Part shown: piece by piece, positions 1-6,852 of the stretch
Layout: every line of letters starts with the position of its first letter
Position numbering within the stretch: the stretch's first letter is position 1
Source: JANQRV01 sp964533785
GTDB taxonomy: Bacteria > Bacteroidota > Bacteroidia > Chitinophagales > Saprospiraceae
NCBI GenBank assembly: GCA_964533785.1
Contig: CAZHNG010000261.1
Span: forward strand, 1 to 9,821
Direction: 5' to 3'
DNA length: 9,821 bases
Notes under the pieces: model-generated
The model's database searches: none
What the model was told of the DNA's origin: nothing
What the model saw: the letters and a program-made list of their open reading frames with translations, nothing else
Program-made: the position numbers and the translations under genes

Positions 1-60
1 AATTTTGAGAGACGAAGTCTCGAAAAATCAAAGATTTCAAGAGTTCTTTAACTCGTTACT
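1..60. repeat. Cluster of three adjacent short hairpins
   Basis: Three perfect 5-bp stem-loops follow each other almost without spacing: GAGAC/GTCTC (9-13 with 17-21, loop GAA), AAATC/GATTT (25-29 with 33-37, loop AAA) and GAGTT/AACTC (41-45 with 50-54, loop CTTT). No open reading frame of note covers them. The cluster may continue to the left, beyond the window. Each stem alone could be chance in AT-rich DNA; the close serial arrangement is what stands out. Function unknown. Confidence 0.45.
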
Positions 61-68
61 ATAAATTA

Positions 69-141
69 ACGCTTAACCTGCCCAGACCCATACGGGCCCT
101 ACGTGGCTGTGCCAGCAGCCGGCAGGATGGGCAGGTAGCGT
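69..141. other. GC-rich folded intergenic element, possible structured RNA or palindromic repeat
   Basis: An extended imperfect hairpin in otherwise AT-rich non-coding DNA. The base is ACGCT (69-73) paired with AGCGT (137-141). After a two-base bulge (74-75), ACCTGCCCA (76-84) pairs with TGGGCAGGT (128-136). Inside, GCC/GGC (96-98 with 121-123) and GGCTG/CAGCC (105-109 with 116-120) can stack, closed by a 6-base loop; an alternative is CCC/GGG (87-89 with 94-96). It lies about 170 bases downstream of the feoB stop codon and has no U-run, so it is not a standard intrinsic terminator. It could be a 3' stabilising element for the feoAB message, an independent small RNA, or a dispersed palindromic repeat. 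The family is not recognised. Confidence 0.5.
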
Positions 142-309
142 CAAAAGTACAATATCTTAAAGAAAACGAGATTTTGGGTAAGAGTATGTCATGCAATCAT
201 TGCTGTTTATACCAAATCTTTCGAAAGGACCCAACAAATAAAAACATCAACATACCGGTTCTGGATAGCATGGATGACTCAGGGTTTCAAGTTACAAAAT
301 TACCATAAA
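142..309. other. Non-coding stretch downstream of feoB
   Basis: No credible gene on either strand. It contains a 10-base perfect palindrome CTTTCGAAAG (218-227) and a small GCAAT-C-ATTGC repeat, but no GC-rich stem followed by a U-run in the feoB reading direction. How feoAB transcription ends is therefore not evident from the sequence. Confidence 0.5.
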
Positions 310-2475
310 CTAAGAAAAAATTGAAAATACGATCAAGCTGCCAAAATAGGCCAGTGCACTCATGTAAATGAATTGCAAAGCTGGCCATTTCCAGCTTTTG
401 GTCTCTCTTTTAACCACTGCAAGCGTACTCATACATTGCATAGCGAAAACATAAAAAACAAGAAGGGATAAAGAAGTGGCGAGGGTATATACTTTTTTTC
501 CGGTCCTGGGATCAGTGACCTTAGCCATTTTCTCTTTGATTGAAAACTCGTCATCCTGTGAACCAATACTGTAGATCGTTGCCATAGTACCGACGAAAAC
601 TTCACGCGCTGCAAAAGAAGTGATCAGAGCGATACCAATACGCCAATCAAAGCCTAAAGGCTGAATAGCCGGCTCTATAGCTTTGCCAAGGTGCCCGGCA
701 AAGGATGCTTCCATCTTTTTTGCTGCCAGTAGATCTGCAGCCTGTTCGTCATTCAAATTCGCAGATTGCGCTTCGACCTTAGCCATTTCTTCCGCAGACT
801 CCATAGCACTTTTGGGACCGTAACTGGCTAAAAACCATAAGACCATAGAAATGACCAAAATAACTTTACCTGCTTCTACCACAAAAGTTTTTACTTTTTC
901 CAATACGTTTAATCCAACATTGCGTATCACCGGCACCCGGTATTCCGGTAATTCCAGCATTAAAAAACTGGTTTCCTTACTTTTTAATACCCATTTGAAT
1001 ACCAGAGCAGATACTAAAGCCATTATAATCCCCAGCAGATACAAACCCATAAATGCCAGTCCCTGCATATTAAAAATACCTAAAACCGTAACATCCGCGA
1101 CCACAAAACCAATCAAGACCGTGTATACCGGAATTCTTGCCGAACAACTGATCAAGGGAGTTACCATTATCGTGATCATACGTTCTTTCCAATTCCCGAT
1201 GGTTCGGGTACTCATAATGGCCGGAATGGCACAGGCCCCTCCGGAAATTAATGCCACCAGGCTCCTGCCGTTTAACCCAAAAAATTGCATAGTACGATCA
1301 AACAAAAAAGCGGCTCTGGCCATGTAGCCTACTTCCTCCAAAATCGATATCAAAAAGAACAGTATGGCTATTTGCGGAATAAAAATCAAAATACCACCTA
1401 AACCGGCCAAGATACCATCCGTAATTAAACTGCTCAGCCAGCCTTCCGGCAAAACGGCGCCAACCGTCTCTCCCATGAACCCGAAAATGAAATCGATCAT
1501 GTCCATCGGGTAAGTAGCCCAGGCGTAAATGGCTTGGAAAACCAAAAGCATTAATGCAAAAAATATAATGGTACCCCAAAAAGGATGGGTTAGTATTTTA
1601 TCCAGCTTTTCAGTGGTCGTCTCATTTTTAGGCTGGGGACGCTTTAGTACACGCCGCAAGACTGGGGTATAAGCATCGTACCTTTTCATCGTTTCAGTCA
1701 CCTGATTACGCAAGGATTCAAAGCCTACTTCTTCAATGAGCTCTCCAATCGCTGCTCGCTGCTCCTCATTCAAGAATGGTAACCATTCATAATGGTGGGC
1801 AATTAATAAAGCTTGATAAGGGGTTCTTACCTGGGTAACAATTTGCTGTACCCCAGTGATCACTTTGGTTTCTTCAACCGAGAAAGAAACAAAACCTTTC
1901 TTTATGGCATTATTATTCCTTTCCACCGTTAATTGCTGAATAGCCTTCATGAGTTCTTCAATCCCGAGACCGGAACGGCTACTGAACTTTACAATGGGAA
2001 TATTCAGAAAATTCGCGAGCTGTTTGACCTCGACTTTCAAACCACCACGATCTGCCAGATCATACATATTCAAAACCAGCACAATGGGGAGGCCAAGATC
2101 TCTGAGTTGAGATAATAAGAGTAAATGTTTCTCAATTTTTGTGATGTCTGCTACGTAAAGAACGCCATCCGGATAGTTCTCGTCATTAGGATTGGTGAAA
2201 GTTTGAACGACTATTCTTTCGTCCAAAGAATTTGGATAAAGGCTATAAGTACCCGGAAAATCGATCAGGTTTATTACCTCATTATTAGGAAGAGTAACCT
2301 TTCCCGTCTTCTTATCAACGGTTACACCAGGGAAATTACCGGTCTTTTGGTTTAATCCTGTTAATAGATTAAAAACAGAGGATTTTCCCGAGTTAGGATT
2401 TCCTGCTAAGGCTAGTTGAAAAGGTTCCTTACGAGTCTGCCTGGATTCCTCATTTGCTATTTGAGTATGATGCAT
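310..2475 (-). CDS. feoB: Ferrous iron transport protein B (FeoB), GTP-dependent Fe(II) permease
   Basis: Inner-membrane Fe(II) uptake protein of 721 residues with an N-terminal cytosolic G domain. G motifs are all present: G1 GNPNSGKS (25-32), G2 Thr52 in PGVTVDKK, G3 DFPG (72-75; commonly DLPG), G4 NMYD (136-139) and G5 SSRSG (165-169). A helical spacer reaches to about residue 290, followed by the polytopic membrane part. Conserved gate-type motifs are GGACAIPAIMSTRT (412-425), CSARIPVY (444-451), AAREVFVGTMA (622-632) and FAMQCMSTLAVVKRET (677-692). A hydrophilic stretch at about 552-600 looks like an extracytoplasmic loop insertion. Length and motif order indicate an intact protein. Its ATG lies inside the end of feoA (19-base overlap), so translation is probably coupled. 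No feoC-like gene follows. Confidence 0.97.
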   Translation of the reverse strand: MHHTQIANEESRQTRKEPFQLALAGNPNSGKSSVFNLLTGLNQKTGNFPGVTVDKKTGKVTLPNNEVINLIDFPGTYSLYPNSLDERIVVQTFTNPNDENYPDGVLYVADITKIEKHLLLLSQLRDLGLPIVLVLNMYDLADRGGLKVEVKQLANFLNIPIVKFSSRSGLGIEELMKAIQQLTVERNNNAIKKGFVSFSVEETKVITGVQQIVTQVRTPYQALLIAHHYEWLPFLNEEQRAAIGELIEEVGFESLRNQVTETMKRYDAYTPVLRRVLKRPQPKNETTTEKLDKILTHPFWGTIIFFALMLLVFQAIYAWATYPMDMIDFIFGFMGETVGAVLPEGWLSSLITDGILAGLGGILIFIPQIAILFFLISILEEVGYMARAAFLFDRTMQFFGLNGRSLVALISGGACAIPAIMSTRTIGNWKERMITIMVTPLISCSARIPVYTVLIGFVVADVTVLGIFNMQGLAFMGLYLLGIIMALVSALVFKWVLKSKETSFLMLELPEYRVPVIRNVGLNVLEKVKTFVVEAGKVILVISMVLWFLASYGPKSAMESAEEMAKVEAQSANLNDEQAADLLAAKKMEASFAGHLGKAIEPAIQPLGFDWRIGIALITSFAAREVFVGTMATIYSIGSQDDEFSIKEKMAKVTDPRTGKKVYTLATSLSLLVFYVFAMQCMSTLAVVKRETKSWKWPALQFIYMSALAYFGSLIVFSIFS

Positions 2476-2708
2476 GCTGCTTCTTGCTTGCGGAGTGCCA
2501 AATAAAACTGATCATTAACTTTTACATAAAAAGTACTGCCGAGTGGAGTCTTTCTTATCAGTTTGACGGAACTTCCGGGCAAAAGCCCCATTGACATCAA
2601 CTTGTTGCCAAGTACATTGTCAGTAAAGCTCATGACTACCCCTCTTTCACCTATGCTAATTCGACTCAAGGGCTTGTCTTGTATTTGTATAGAAGATGCT
2701 GCAACCAC
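2457..2708 (-). CDS. feoA: Ferrous iron transport protein A (FeoA), SH3-like
   Basis: A small cytosolic accessory protein for FeoB, 83 residues, consisting of one FeoA/SH3-like beta-barrel domain. Diagnostic segments are SRISIGERGVVMSF (15-28), the family hallmark LMSMGLLPGSSVKLIRKTPLG (about 37-57) and YLALRKQEAACI (69-80). The reading frame opens with GTG at 2706-2708; the only upstream in-frame extension soon meets a TAA, and the first in-frame ATG would cut into the domain, so GTG is the best start. No clear Shine-Dalgarno sequence precedes it. It is the first gene of the feoAB operon and overlaps feoB by 19 bases, with the feoB start out of frame inside its last codons. In this organism FeoA is a separate chain rather than fused to FeoB. 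Confidence 0.94.
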   Translation of the reverse strand: MVAASSIQIQDKPLSRISIGERGVVMSFTDNVLGNKLMSMGLLPGSSVKLIRKTPLGSTFYVKVNDQFYLALRKQEAACIILK

Positions 2709-2727
2709 TGCGCTTATTTTTATTTAA

Positions 2728-2750
2728 TCTAAATAATTAGAACAAAATTA
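2728..2750 (-). promoter_or_regulatory. Candidate feoAB promoter -7 box with overlapping palindromic operator
   Basis: Read on the minus strand, 2750-2743 is TAATTTTG, an exact match to the Bacteroidota -7 consensus TAnnTTTG. Starting two bases further toward feoA is the 14-base imperfect palindrome TCTAAATAATTAGA (2728-2741; arms TCTAA/TTAGA), which would cover the transcription start about 25-30 bases before the GTG of feoA. That position suits a repressor. Iron-responsive repressors of the Fur or DtxR families commonly control feo operons, but the sequence alone does not say which one acts here. No convincing -33 TTTG is present at the expected distance, so confidence is limited. Confidence 0.4.
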
Positions 2751-2804
2751 AAATAAAAACACAATTGGTGAAGTGATGGATGTTACACTACTTAATTTTA
2801 CCTA

Positions 2805-2838
2805 CTTTCCCGGAAAGAATACCTATCGTTAGGTATTC
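2805..2838. promoter_or_regulatory. Two abutting palindromes between feoA and the amidase gene
   Basis: CTTTCC-C-GGAAAG (2805-2817) runs directly into a second, longer palindrome with perfect 9-base arms GAATACCTA (2817-2825) and TAGGTATTC (2830-2838) around a TCGT loop. They share base 2817. The site lies about 113 bases before the amidase ATG and about 110 bases before feoA, in a divergent intergenic region. It could be an operator for either gene, or a hairpin in the amidase leader. No transcription factor family is recognised. Confidence 0.5.
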
Positions 2839-2950
2839 CAGTAAATAAATTTTGCTTTGCCAGGTATAGATGATATTAGAAAAATGCTTTGAATTTCCGG
2901 GTAAATTTCATTTGTTTTACTTCTCATTCATCTCTTCAACAATAGATGTC

Positions 2951-4615
2951 ATGAAACAACTGTGGCCAACGATCCTTTTCATCCTGCTTCTCAGCCAATG
3001 TACACCCCCCGGGCAAGGTGATCAAGCATTCACGATTAATGATGTACGGGCAGCCCAAAAGTTAATCGGACTGGAATTTACCCCAAACGAGATCGATACC
3101 ATGTACGATTATTTGCAACGCAACCGATCGGGTTATGATACCTTGCGAACTTTTGAATTGGATTATGCCGTTACTCCTGCACTTTACTTTGATCCACGGC
3201 CGTTAAACTTTCCTGTGTTCCCTCTACAACAACCAATATATTGGCCCACTCCGGATACGTTAACTACTTTACCGGATGACCAAAATGAACTGGCTTTTTA
3301 TACCATTATCCAGTTGGCCCAACTCCTTAAAACTAAACAAATTTCTTCTCTGGAACTGACCCGTTTTTTCATTGAACGCATCAAGCAGCACGATCCGGTA
3401 CTCAAAGCAACGATAACCCTGACCGAAGAGCTGGCTTTAGACCAGGCCCGGCGCGCCGATGCCGAAATTGCCGCCGGGAACTACCGAGGGCCCTTACATG
3501 GTATACCTTACGGAATAAAGGACCTTTGCGCCGTACCTGGCTATAAAACGACCTGGGGGGCAGCCCCTTACAAAGATCAATACCTGCCGGATACGGCGAC
3601 CGTTGTCAAAAAGCTAACGGAGGCGGGAGCTGTGCTCATCGCCAAGTTAACCTCGGGAGCCCTGGCCCGCGGCGACGTTTGGTACGGGGGCAAAACCGTC
3701 AATCCCTGGGATACGCTTCAAGGGGCCAGCGGCTCTTCGGCAGGATCCGCCTCTGCAACAGCTGCGGGGCTGGTTCCCTTTGCCATTGGAACAGAAACCC
3801 TGGGTTCTATCGTCTCTCCTTCTTCAAGATGCGGTGTGACCGGTCTACGCCCTACTTTCGGAAGAGTAAGCCGGCACGGCGTTATGAGCTTGTCCTGGTC
3901 GATGGATAAAATAGGCCCAATCGGCAGAAATGCCTTGGATTGTGCACTCGTACTCGAAGCAATTCGCGGAGAAGATGGTATGGACAGAACAGTCACTACA
4001 GCCCCTTTCAATTTTAAGGCTGGAACAAATGTCCGTCAATTGAAAATAGGATACCTCGAGGATCTATTTGAAAGGGATACAACTACTAATGGAAAGAACG
4101 CCAGGTTGGCACTAGATCAATTCCGAAAAATGGGCGTAAATCTCCTACCGGTAAAATTGCCCGATAATTATCCTTTTCGCATTTTTGATGTCATCTTAAG
4201 GGCAGAAGCCGGTGCTTTCTTCGACGAACTATTGCGTGAAAACGGAGATGATATCATGGTCCAACAAAGTAAGCGTTCACGTGCCAACTCACTACGTCAA
4301 TCCCGGTTTATCCCGGCAGTAGAATATTTGCAAGCCAACCGGCACCGGCAACGATTGATAGAGGAAATGAATGCCATCATGCAACAGTACGACGCCATAA
4401 TTTCTCCCACTTTTGGCGGCAATCAACTGGTGATCACGAATTTGACCGGTCATCCCGCAATTGCTTTTCCCACCGGTCTTGATAACGAAAACCATCCTAC
4501 CAGCCTGACTATTCTCGGTAATTTATACGATGAGGCCACCATTCTCGCCATTACACATCAATTCCAGCTTCTAACCGAATTTGATGAACAGCAACCGACA
4601 GGGTTCCTAAAGTAA
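2951..4615 (+). CDS. Amidase-signature family hydrolase, predicted exported lipoprotein
   Basis: Predicted C-N hydrolase acting on an amide substrate that cannot be named from sequence; 554 residues from the chosen ATG. The frame is open upstream to 2870, but this ATG puts a hydrophobic signal (residues 2-16) at the N terminus, ending in LLLSQC with Cys17 as a likely lipidation site; Gln before Cys is unusual for a lipobox. Residues about 28-95 form an N-terminal helical region, then the amidase fold. The Ser-cisSer-Lys triad is visible: Lys190 in HGIPYGIKDL, Ser262 in ASGSSAGSA, and nucleophile Ser286 in GTETLGSIVSP, followed by CGVTGLRPTFGRVSRHG (294-310). The SIVSP form replaces the common SIR and, from memory, marks a subgroup of Bacteroidota/Planctomycetes amidases. 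It is not GatA: it has an export signal and no gatB or gatC neighbour. It converges on the kinase gene with a 9-base overlap. Confidence 0.88.
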   Translation: MKQLWPTILFILLLSQCTPPGQGDQAFTINDVRAAQKLIGLEFTPNEIDTMYDYLQRNRSGYDTLRTFELDYAVTPALYFDPRPLNFPVFPLQQPIYWPTPDTLTTLPDDQNELAFYTIIQLAQLLKTKQISSLELTRFFIERIKQHDPVLKATITLTEELALDQARRADAEIAAGNYRGPLHGIPYGIKDLCAVPGYKTTWGAAPYKDQYLPDTATVVKKLTEAGAVLIAKLTSGALARGDVWYGGKTVNPWDTLQGASGSSAGSASATAAGLVPFAIGTETLGSIVSPSSRCGVTGLRPTFGRVSRHGVMSLSWSMDKIGPIGRNALDCALVLEAIRGEDGMDRTVTTAPFNFKAGTNVRQLKIGYLEDLFERDTTTNGKNARLALDQFRKMGVNLLPVKLPDNYPFRIFDVILRAEAGAFFDELLRENGDDIMVQQSKRSRANSLRQSRFIPAVEYLQANRHRQRLIEEMNAIMQQYDAIISPTFGGNQLVITNLTGHPAIAFPTGLDNENHPTSLTILGNLYDEATILAITHQFQLLTEFDEQQPTGFLK

Positions 4616-5728
4616 AAGCCTCCCGATATTATACGAAAGTTGCTCTAATAATAATTCGGTATCAGTAAGAGCTTCTTTTAAGGTCATCGGCCAGTTTAAA
4701 ATGGAAAATGCCGCTTTTAACCCGATGGCCTCGATCACAGTCGGTGATGCAGCCAGTGTCCCACACACCGCAAGTACTGGTTTTTCATACTGCCGGGCCA
4801 CCTCACAGACCCCTTTGATTAATTTTCCGTGTACGGTCTGGTCATCGATCTTTCCCTCCCCGGTAATGACCCAATCCGCTGCTTTGAGTTTCGCAGCAAA
4901 ATCAATAAGCTCAAGAATGGTTTGGATCCCTGGTTGCAATCGTGCATTTAAAAAAGCAAGCGCTCCTGCTCCCAGGCCGCCCGCAGCCCCGGCTCCCGGC
5001 ACCTGGTGAAATTGTTGTTGAAACTCAGACTCTAATATGTTGCCAAAATGCGCCAGGCCTTGATCCAGTTGCTCAACCATTTCCGGATCTGCTCCTTTCT
5101 GCGGTCCATAAACGTAGGCAGCCCCATCAGGGCCGTATAGCGGGTTATCCACATCGCTCAATACAACTACTTCAAGATCTTGTAAGCTATCATCCACCGG
5201 TTTTTCAAACCGCACAACTTTATGCAAATTTCCGCCAATTGGTTCCAATTCAACATCATTGGCATCAAAAAAGCGGTAACCTAATGCAGCCGCCATGCCC
5301 ATACCACAGTCATTGGTCGCACTTCCGCCGATGCCTAGATAGAGTTTTTTTACTCCTTTTCTTACTGCGTCTGCGATCAGCATCCCCGTCCCTTTTGAGG
5401 TTGTGTTCATCGGGTTTCGCTCCTCATCCTTTAATAATTGCAGACCGGATGCCGTCGCCATATCCAAGTATGCTGTTTTTCTGTCTGCTGAGAGTAGATA
5501 AGCCCCTTTGACGGAGCGAAATAACGGATCTACGGTATCTACGTTAACGATATTTCCGCTAAGGTGGAACTGGAGGATCTCCGCCGTTCCTTCTCCCCCA
5601 TCGGCTAAAGGGAGCAGAGTTGTTTCAAATCCGGAACCAGTTAGCATTAGGCCCTTCGAAATAGACCGACAGACTTGGGGCGCCGGCAAGGCATCTTTAA
5701 ATGAATCAGTAGCTATGAGGATTTTCAT
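4607..5728 (-). CDS. glxK: Glycerate 2-kinase (type I, GlxK/GarK family)
   Basis: Cytosolic kinase predicted to phosphorylate D-glycerate with ATP to 2-phosphoglycerate, feeding glyoxylate or sugar-acid breakdown into glycolysis. The 373-residue length fits the family. Visible motifs are MKILIATDSFKDALPA (1-16), PLADGGEGT (40-48), the glycine-rich LGIGGSATNDCGMG (131-144), SDVDNPLYGP (191-200), PGAGAAGGLGAG (244-255) and TGEGKIDDQTVHGK (289-302). The ATG at 5726-5728 gives the canonical N terminus, so the start is secure. The gene stands alone: the 3' end overlaps the convergent amidase by 9 bases and the upstream 289 bases are non-coding. No sugar-acid catabolic partner gene lies in the window, so the pathway is inferred from the family. 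The symbol glxK is used for the family; garK paralogues are not separable here. Confidence 0.94.
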   Translation of the reverse strand: MKILIATDSFKDALPAPQVCRSISKGLMLTGSGFETTLLPLADGGEGTAEILQFHLSGNIVNVDTVDPLFRSVKGAYLLSADRKTAYLDMATASGLQLLKDEERNPMNTTSKGTGMLIADAVRKGVKKLYLGIGGSATNDCGMGMAAALGYRFFDANDVELEPIGGNLHKVVRFEKPVDDSLQDLEVVVLSDVDNPLYGPDGAAYVYGPQKGADPEMVEQLDQGLAHFGNILESEFQQQFHQVPGAGAAGGLGAGALAFLNARLQPGIQTILELIDFAAKLKAADWVITGEGKIDDQTVHGKLIKGVCEVARQYEKPVLAVCGTLAASPTVIEAIGLKAAFSILNWPMTLKEALTDTELLLEQLSYNIGRLLL

Positions 5729-6017
5729 GTTCTAAGTTTAATTGTTATACAACTCCAATAATGAGTGCAAACTCCCTAAATCCGATGAAGCGATGAATCC
5801 ATTAAACCTTGCCGAGCCCATAGTTTGGATCGACGCTCAGAAAAGAGGAGGACAATAGCAGATATAGGTCTTTTTCGGCCAGTGTGATCAAGTTGAAGAA
5901 AAGAATCATTTTTTCAAATTTCGAGACCGCGTAATACCACTACACAACGAGAAATTTGGGAAAATTTCAATGAAAAGTAGTTTTCATACTTTTGAGGAAA
6001 CTGGTCGAACGAGTCTA
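5729..6017. other. Intergenic stretch before the kinase gene, hairpin-rich in its right half
   Basis: No supported gene on either strand. The left half (5729-5890) should hold the promoter for the minus-strand kinase, but I find no convincing TAnnTTTG box there. The right half (5893-5987) holds the stem-loop cluster listed separately. It also lacks an obvious intrinsic terminator for the lipoprotein gene that ends at 6018. Confidence 0.5.
5893..5987. repeat. Cluster of hairpins with mutually exclusive pairings
   Basis: Stems seen: TTGAAGAAA (5893-5901) with 5909-5917, containing one G.U; GAAATTT/AAATTTC (5951-5957 with 5962-5968, loop GGGA); ATGAAAA/TTTTCAT (5970-5976 with 5981-5987, loop GTAG). 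A competing 15-pair stem joins 5908-5922 with 5951-5965, with two adjacent G.U pairs on the plus strand. The segment CAAATTTC can therefore pair in more than one way. AT-richness raises the chance background. Function unknown. Confidence 0.4.
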
Positions 6018-6431
6018 TTAAAACTGTCTTCCTCTGCGTTCTCTCATTTTCTCCCTGAGCTTTGCGGTATACTCTTCGTAGATTGCAAACTGCTCCTCGC
6101 TCAATAATTCCTTCATTTCTGCTCTTTGGTCTTGATTGATTGCCCGGGCTTGTTGGAACATTGCCCGGCGATCACCGCTATTGTTGTCTCTCAGCTCTTG
6201 CAGCTGTTGGCGGTATTTTTTCTGGATTTCATCAAATTTGGTGTTCTGTTCTTCCGATAAATTTAATTCAGCGAGCATCTCTTGTCTTAACTGACGAAAT
6301 TCTCCTGATTCTCCGGGAGCTTCAGAACGCATTTCTACTTCATCAGCGGGCTCTACAATGGTGGTAGTCTTTTTGGAGGAACCACAATTTAATACTATAA
6401 GTGCAAGGATAAAAAATACGGCTAGTCTCAT
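6018..6431 (-). CDS. Small Spy/CpxP-like (LTxxQ-type) envelope lipoprotein
   Basis: A 137-residue predicted lipoprotein. The frame is open further upstream to 6476, but the ATG at 6429-6431 places a clean signal peptide (MRLAVFFILALIVLNC, Cys16 as lipidation site) at the N terminus and is preferred. A Ser/Thr/acidic linker (17-45) precedes a charged helical domain (45-135) with two related segments: LNLSEEQNTKFDEIQKKY (56-73) and LLSEEQFAIYEEYTAKL (109-125). These resemble the LTxxQ repeats of Spy/CpxP periplasmic chaperones and metal-stress sensors, with Ser in place of Thr. The C terminus is strongly basic (REKMRERRGRQF). By family analogy it may bind misfolded envelope proteins or sense envelope stress; that is inference. 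It is divergent from the M48 protease gene, with a transposon-like insertion between them. Confidence 0.68.
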   Translation of the reverse strand: MRLAVFFILALIVLNCGSSKKTTTIVEPADEVEMRSEAPGESGEFRQLRQEMLAELNLSEEQNTKFDEIQKKYRQQLQELRDNNSGDRRAMFQQARAINQDQRAEMKELLSEEQFAIYEEYTAKLREKMRERRGRQF

Positions 6432-6519
6432 GATAAAAATAATTTTGTGAATTGATATTGCATTTAAATAGACCATCGAAGTTCAATTTTTTTTCCCTTC
6501 TAAAAATCTATGTGTTTAT

Positions 6520-6691
6520 TTGTATTATTAGACTTTTGACGCTAGACTCTAGAAGTTAGACAAAAAATTCTAACTAATTGACAATCAAGGGAAATTCATT
6601 TATTCTAAAAAATTGATATCCATTGAATATCAGCGTTTTGTTGTCTAAAATCTAGCGTCTAGTGTCTAGTGTCAAAAGTCCAATTGTATTA
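6520..6691. mobile_element. MITE-like non-autonomous insertion (156 bp) with 8-bp target duplication
   Basis: The element spans 6528-6683. Terminal inverted repeats of 26 bp (6528-6553 and 6658-6683) match at 23 positions and share the core GACTTTTGAC. Abutting them is the exact direct repeat TTGTATTA (6520-6527 and 6684-6691), as expected of a target-site duplication. Just inside each end is a run of heptads of pattern NNYTAGA: three on the left (CGCTAGA, CTCTAGA, AGTTAGA; 6540-6560) and four on the right in inverted orientation (6644-6671). The interior has a 7-bp hairpin AGTTAGA/TCTAACT (6554-6575) and TGATAT/ATATCA (6614-6632), and no coding capacity. Eight-base duplications occur in several IS families, including IS66, IS256, IS1595 and IS6, so the mobilising transposase cannot be named. 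Confidence 0.78.
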
Positions 6692-6733
6692 AATATTTAA
6701 AATAATTTGGTGGTGAGGTTGTTATAATCTTGG

Positions 6734-6841
6734 ATGGCCAAACAACAGAAAGGTTTAAAAAGTAATGAAGCAGGATTACTAATGTCTAACGATCAATTTA
6801 ATACAGATAACCGTACCGCCAAAAAGGATGAGGTAAGGTGA
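6734..6841 (+). CDS. Possible small ORF, 35 residues, unknown
   Basis: An ATG-to-TGA frame encodes the hydrophilic, charged peptide starting MAKQQKGLKSNEAG and ending AKKDEVR. It has no signal peptide, membrane segment or cysteine and matches no family I recognise. It lies on the same strand as the M48 gene, ending 63 bases before that gene's ATG, so it could be a leader-type or independent small gene. A TGAGG sits too far upstream (about 15 bases) to be a good ribosome site, and a TATAAT sequence 6 bases before the ATG is too close for a normal leader. An alternative start is the internal ATG at 6782. Chance occurrence is quite possible. Confidence 0.28.
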   Translation: MAKQQKGLKSNEAGLLMSNDQFNTDNRTAKKDEVR

Positions 6842-6852
6842 CGAATCTTGCT

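Noticed and set aside
109..121. GTGCCAGCAGCCG is identical to part of the conserved 16S rRNA 515-region.
   Set aside because: The match ends after 13 bases and no other 16S sequence surrounds it; the stretch is explained by the hairpin at 105-120.
851..1327. A 158-residue open frame on the plus strand inside feoB.
   Set aside because: It is antisense to the conserved membrane domain of FeoB and shows no recognisable domain.
2951..4615. Identification as GatA, the glutamyl-tRNA amidotransferase A subunit.
   Set aside because: The protein has an export signal, an extra N-terminal region and the SIVSP variant, and gatB and gatC are absent nearby.
4942..5511. A 189-residue open frame on the plus strand.
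   Set aside because: It is fully antisense to the well-supported glycerate kinase, and its product (Pro/His/Leu/Arg-rich) looks like a reverse-strand artefact.
6644..6671. A short tandem-repeat array that might be a CRISPR.
   Set aside because: The units are 7 bases with no spacers and lie inside the terminal region of the insertion element.
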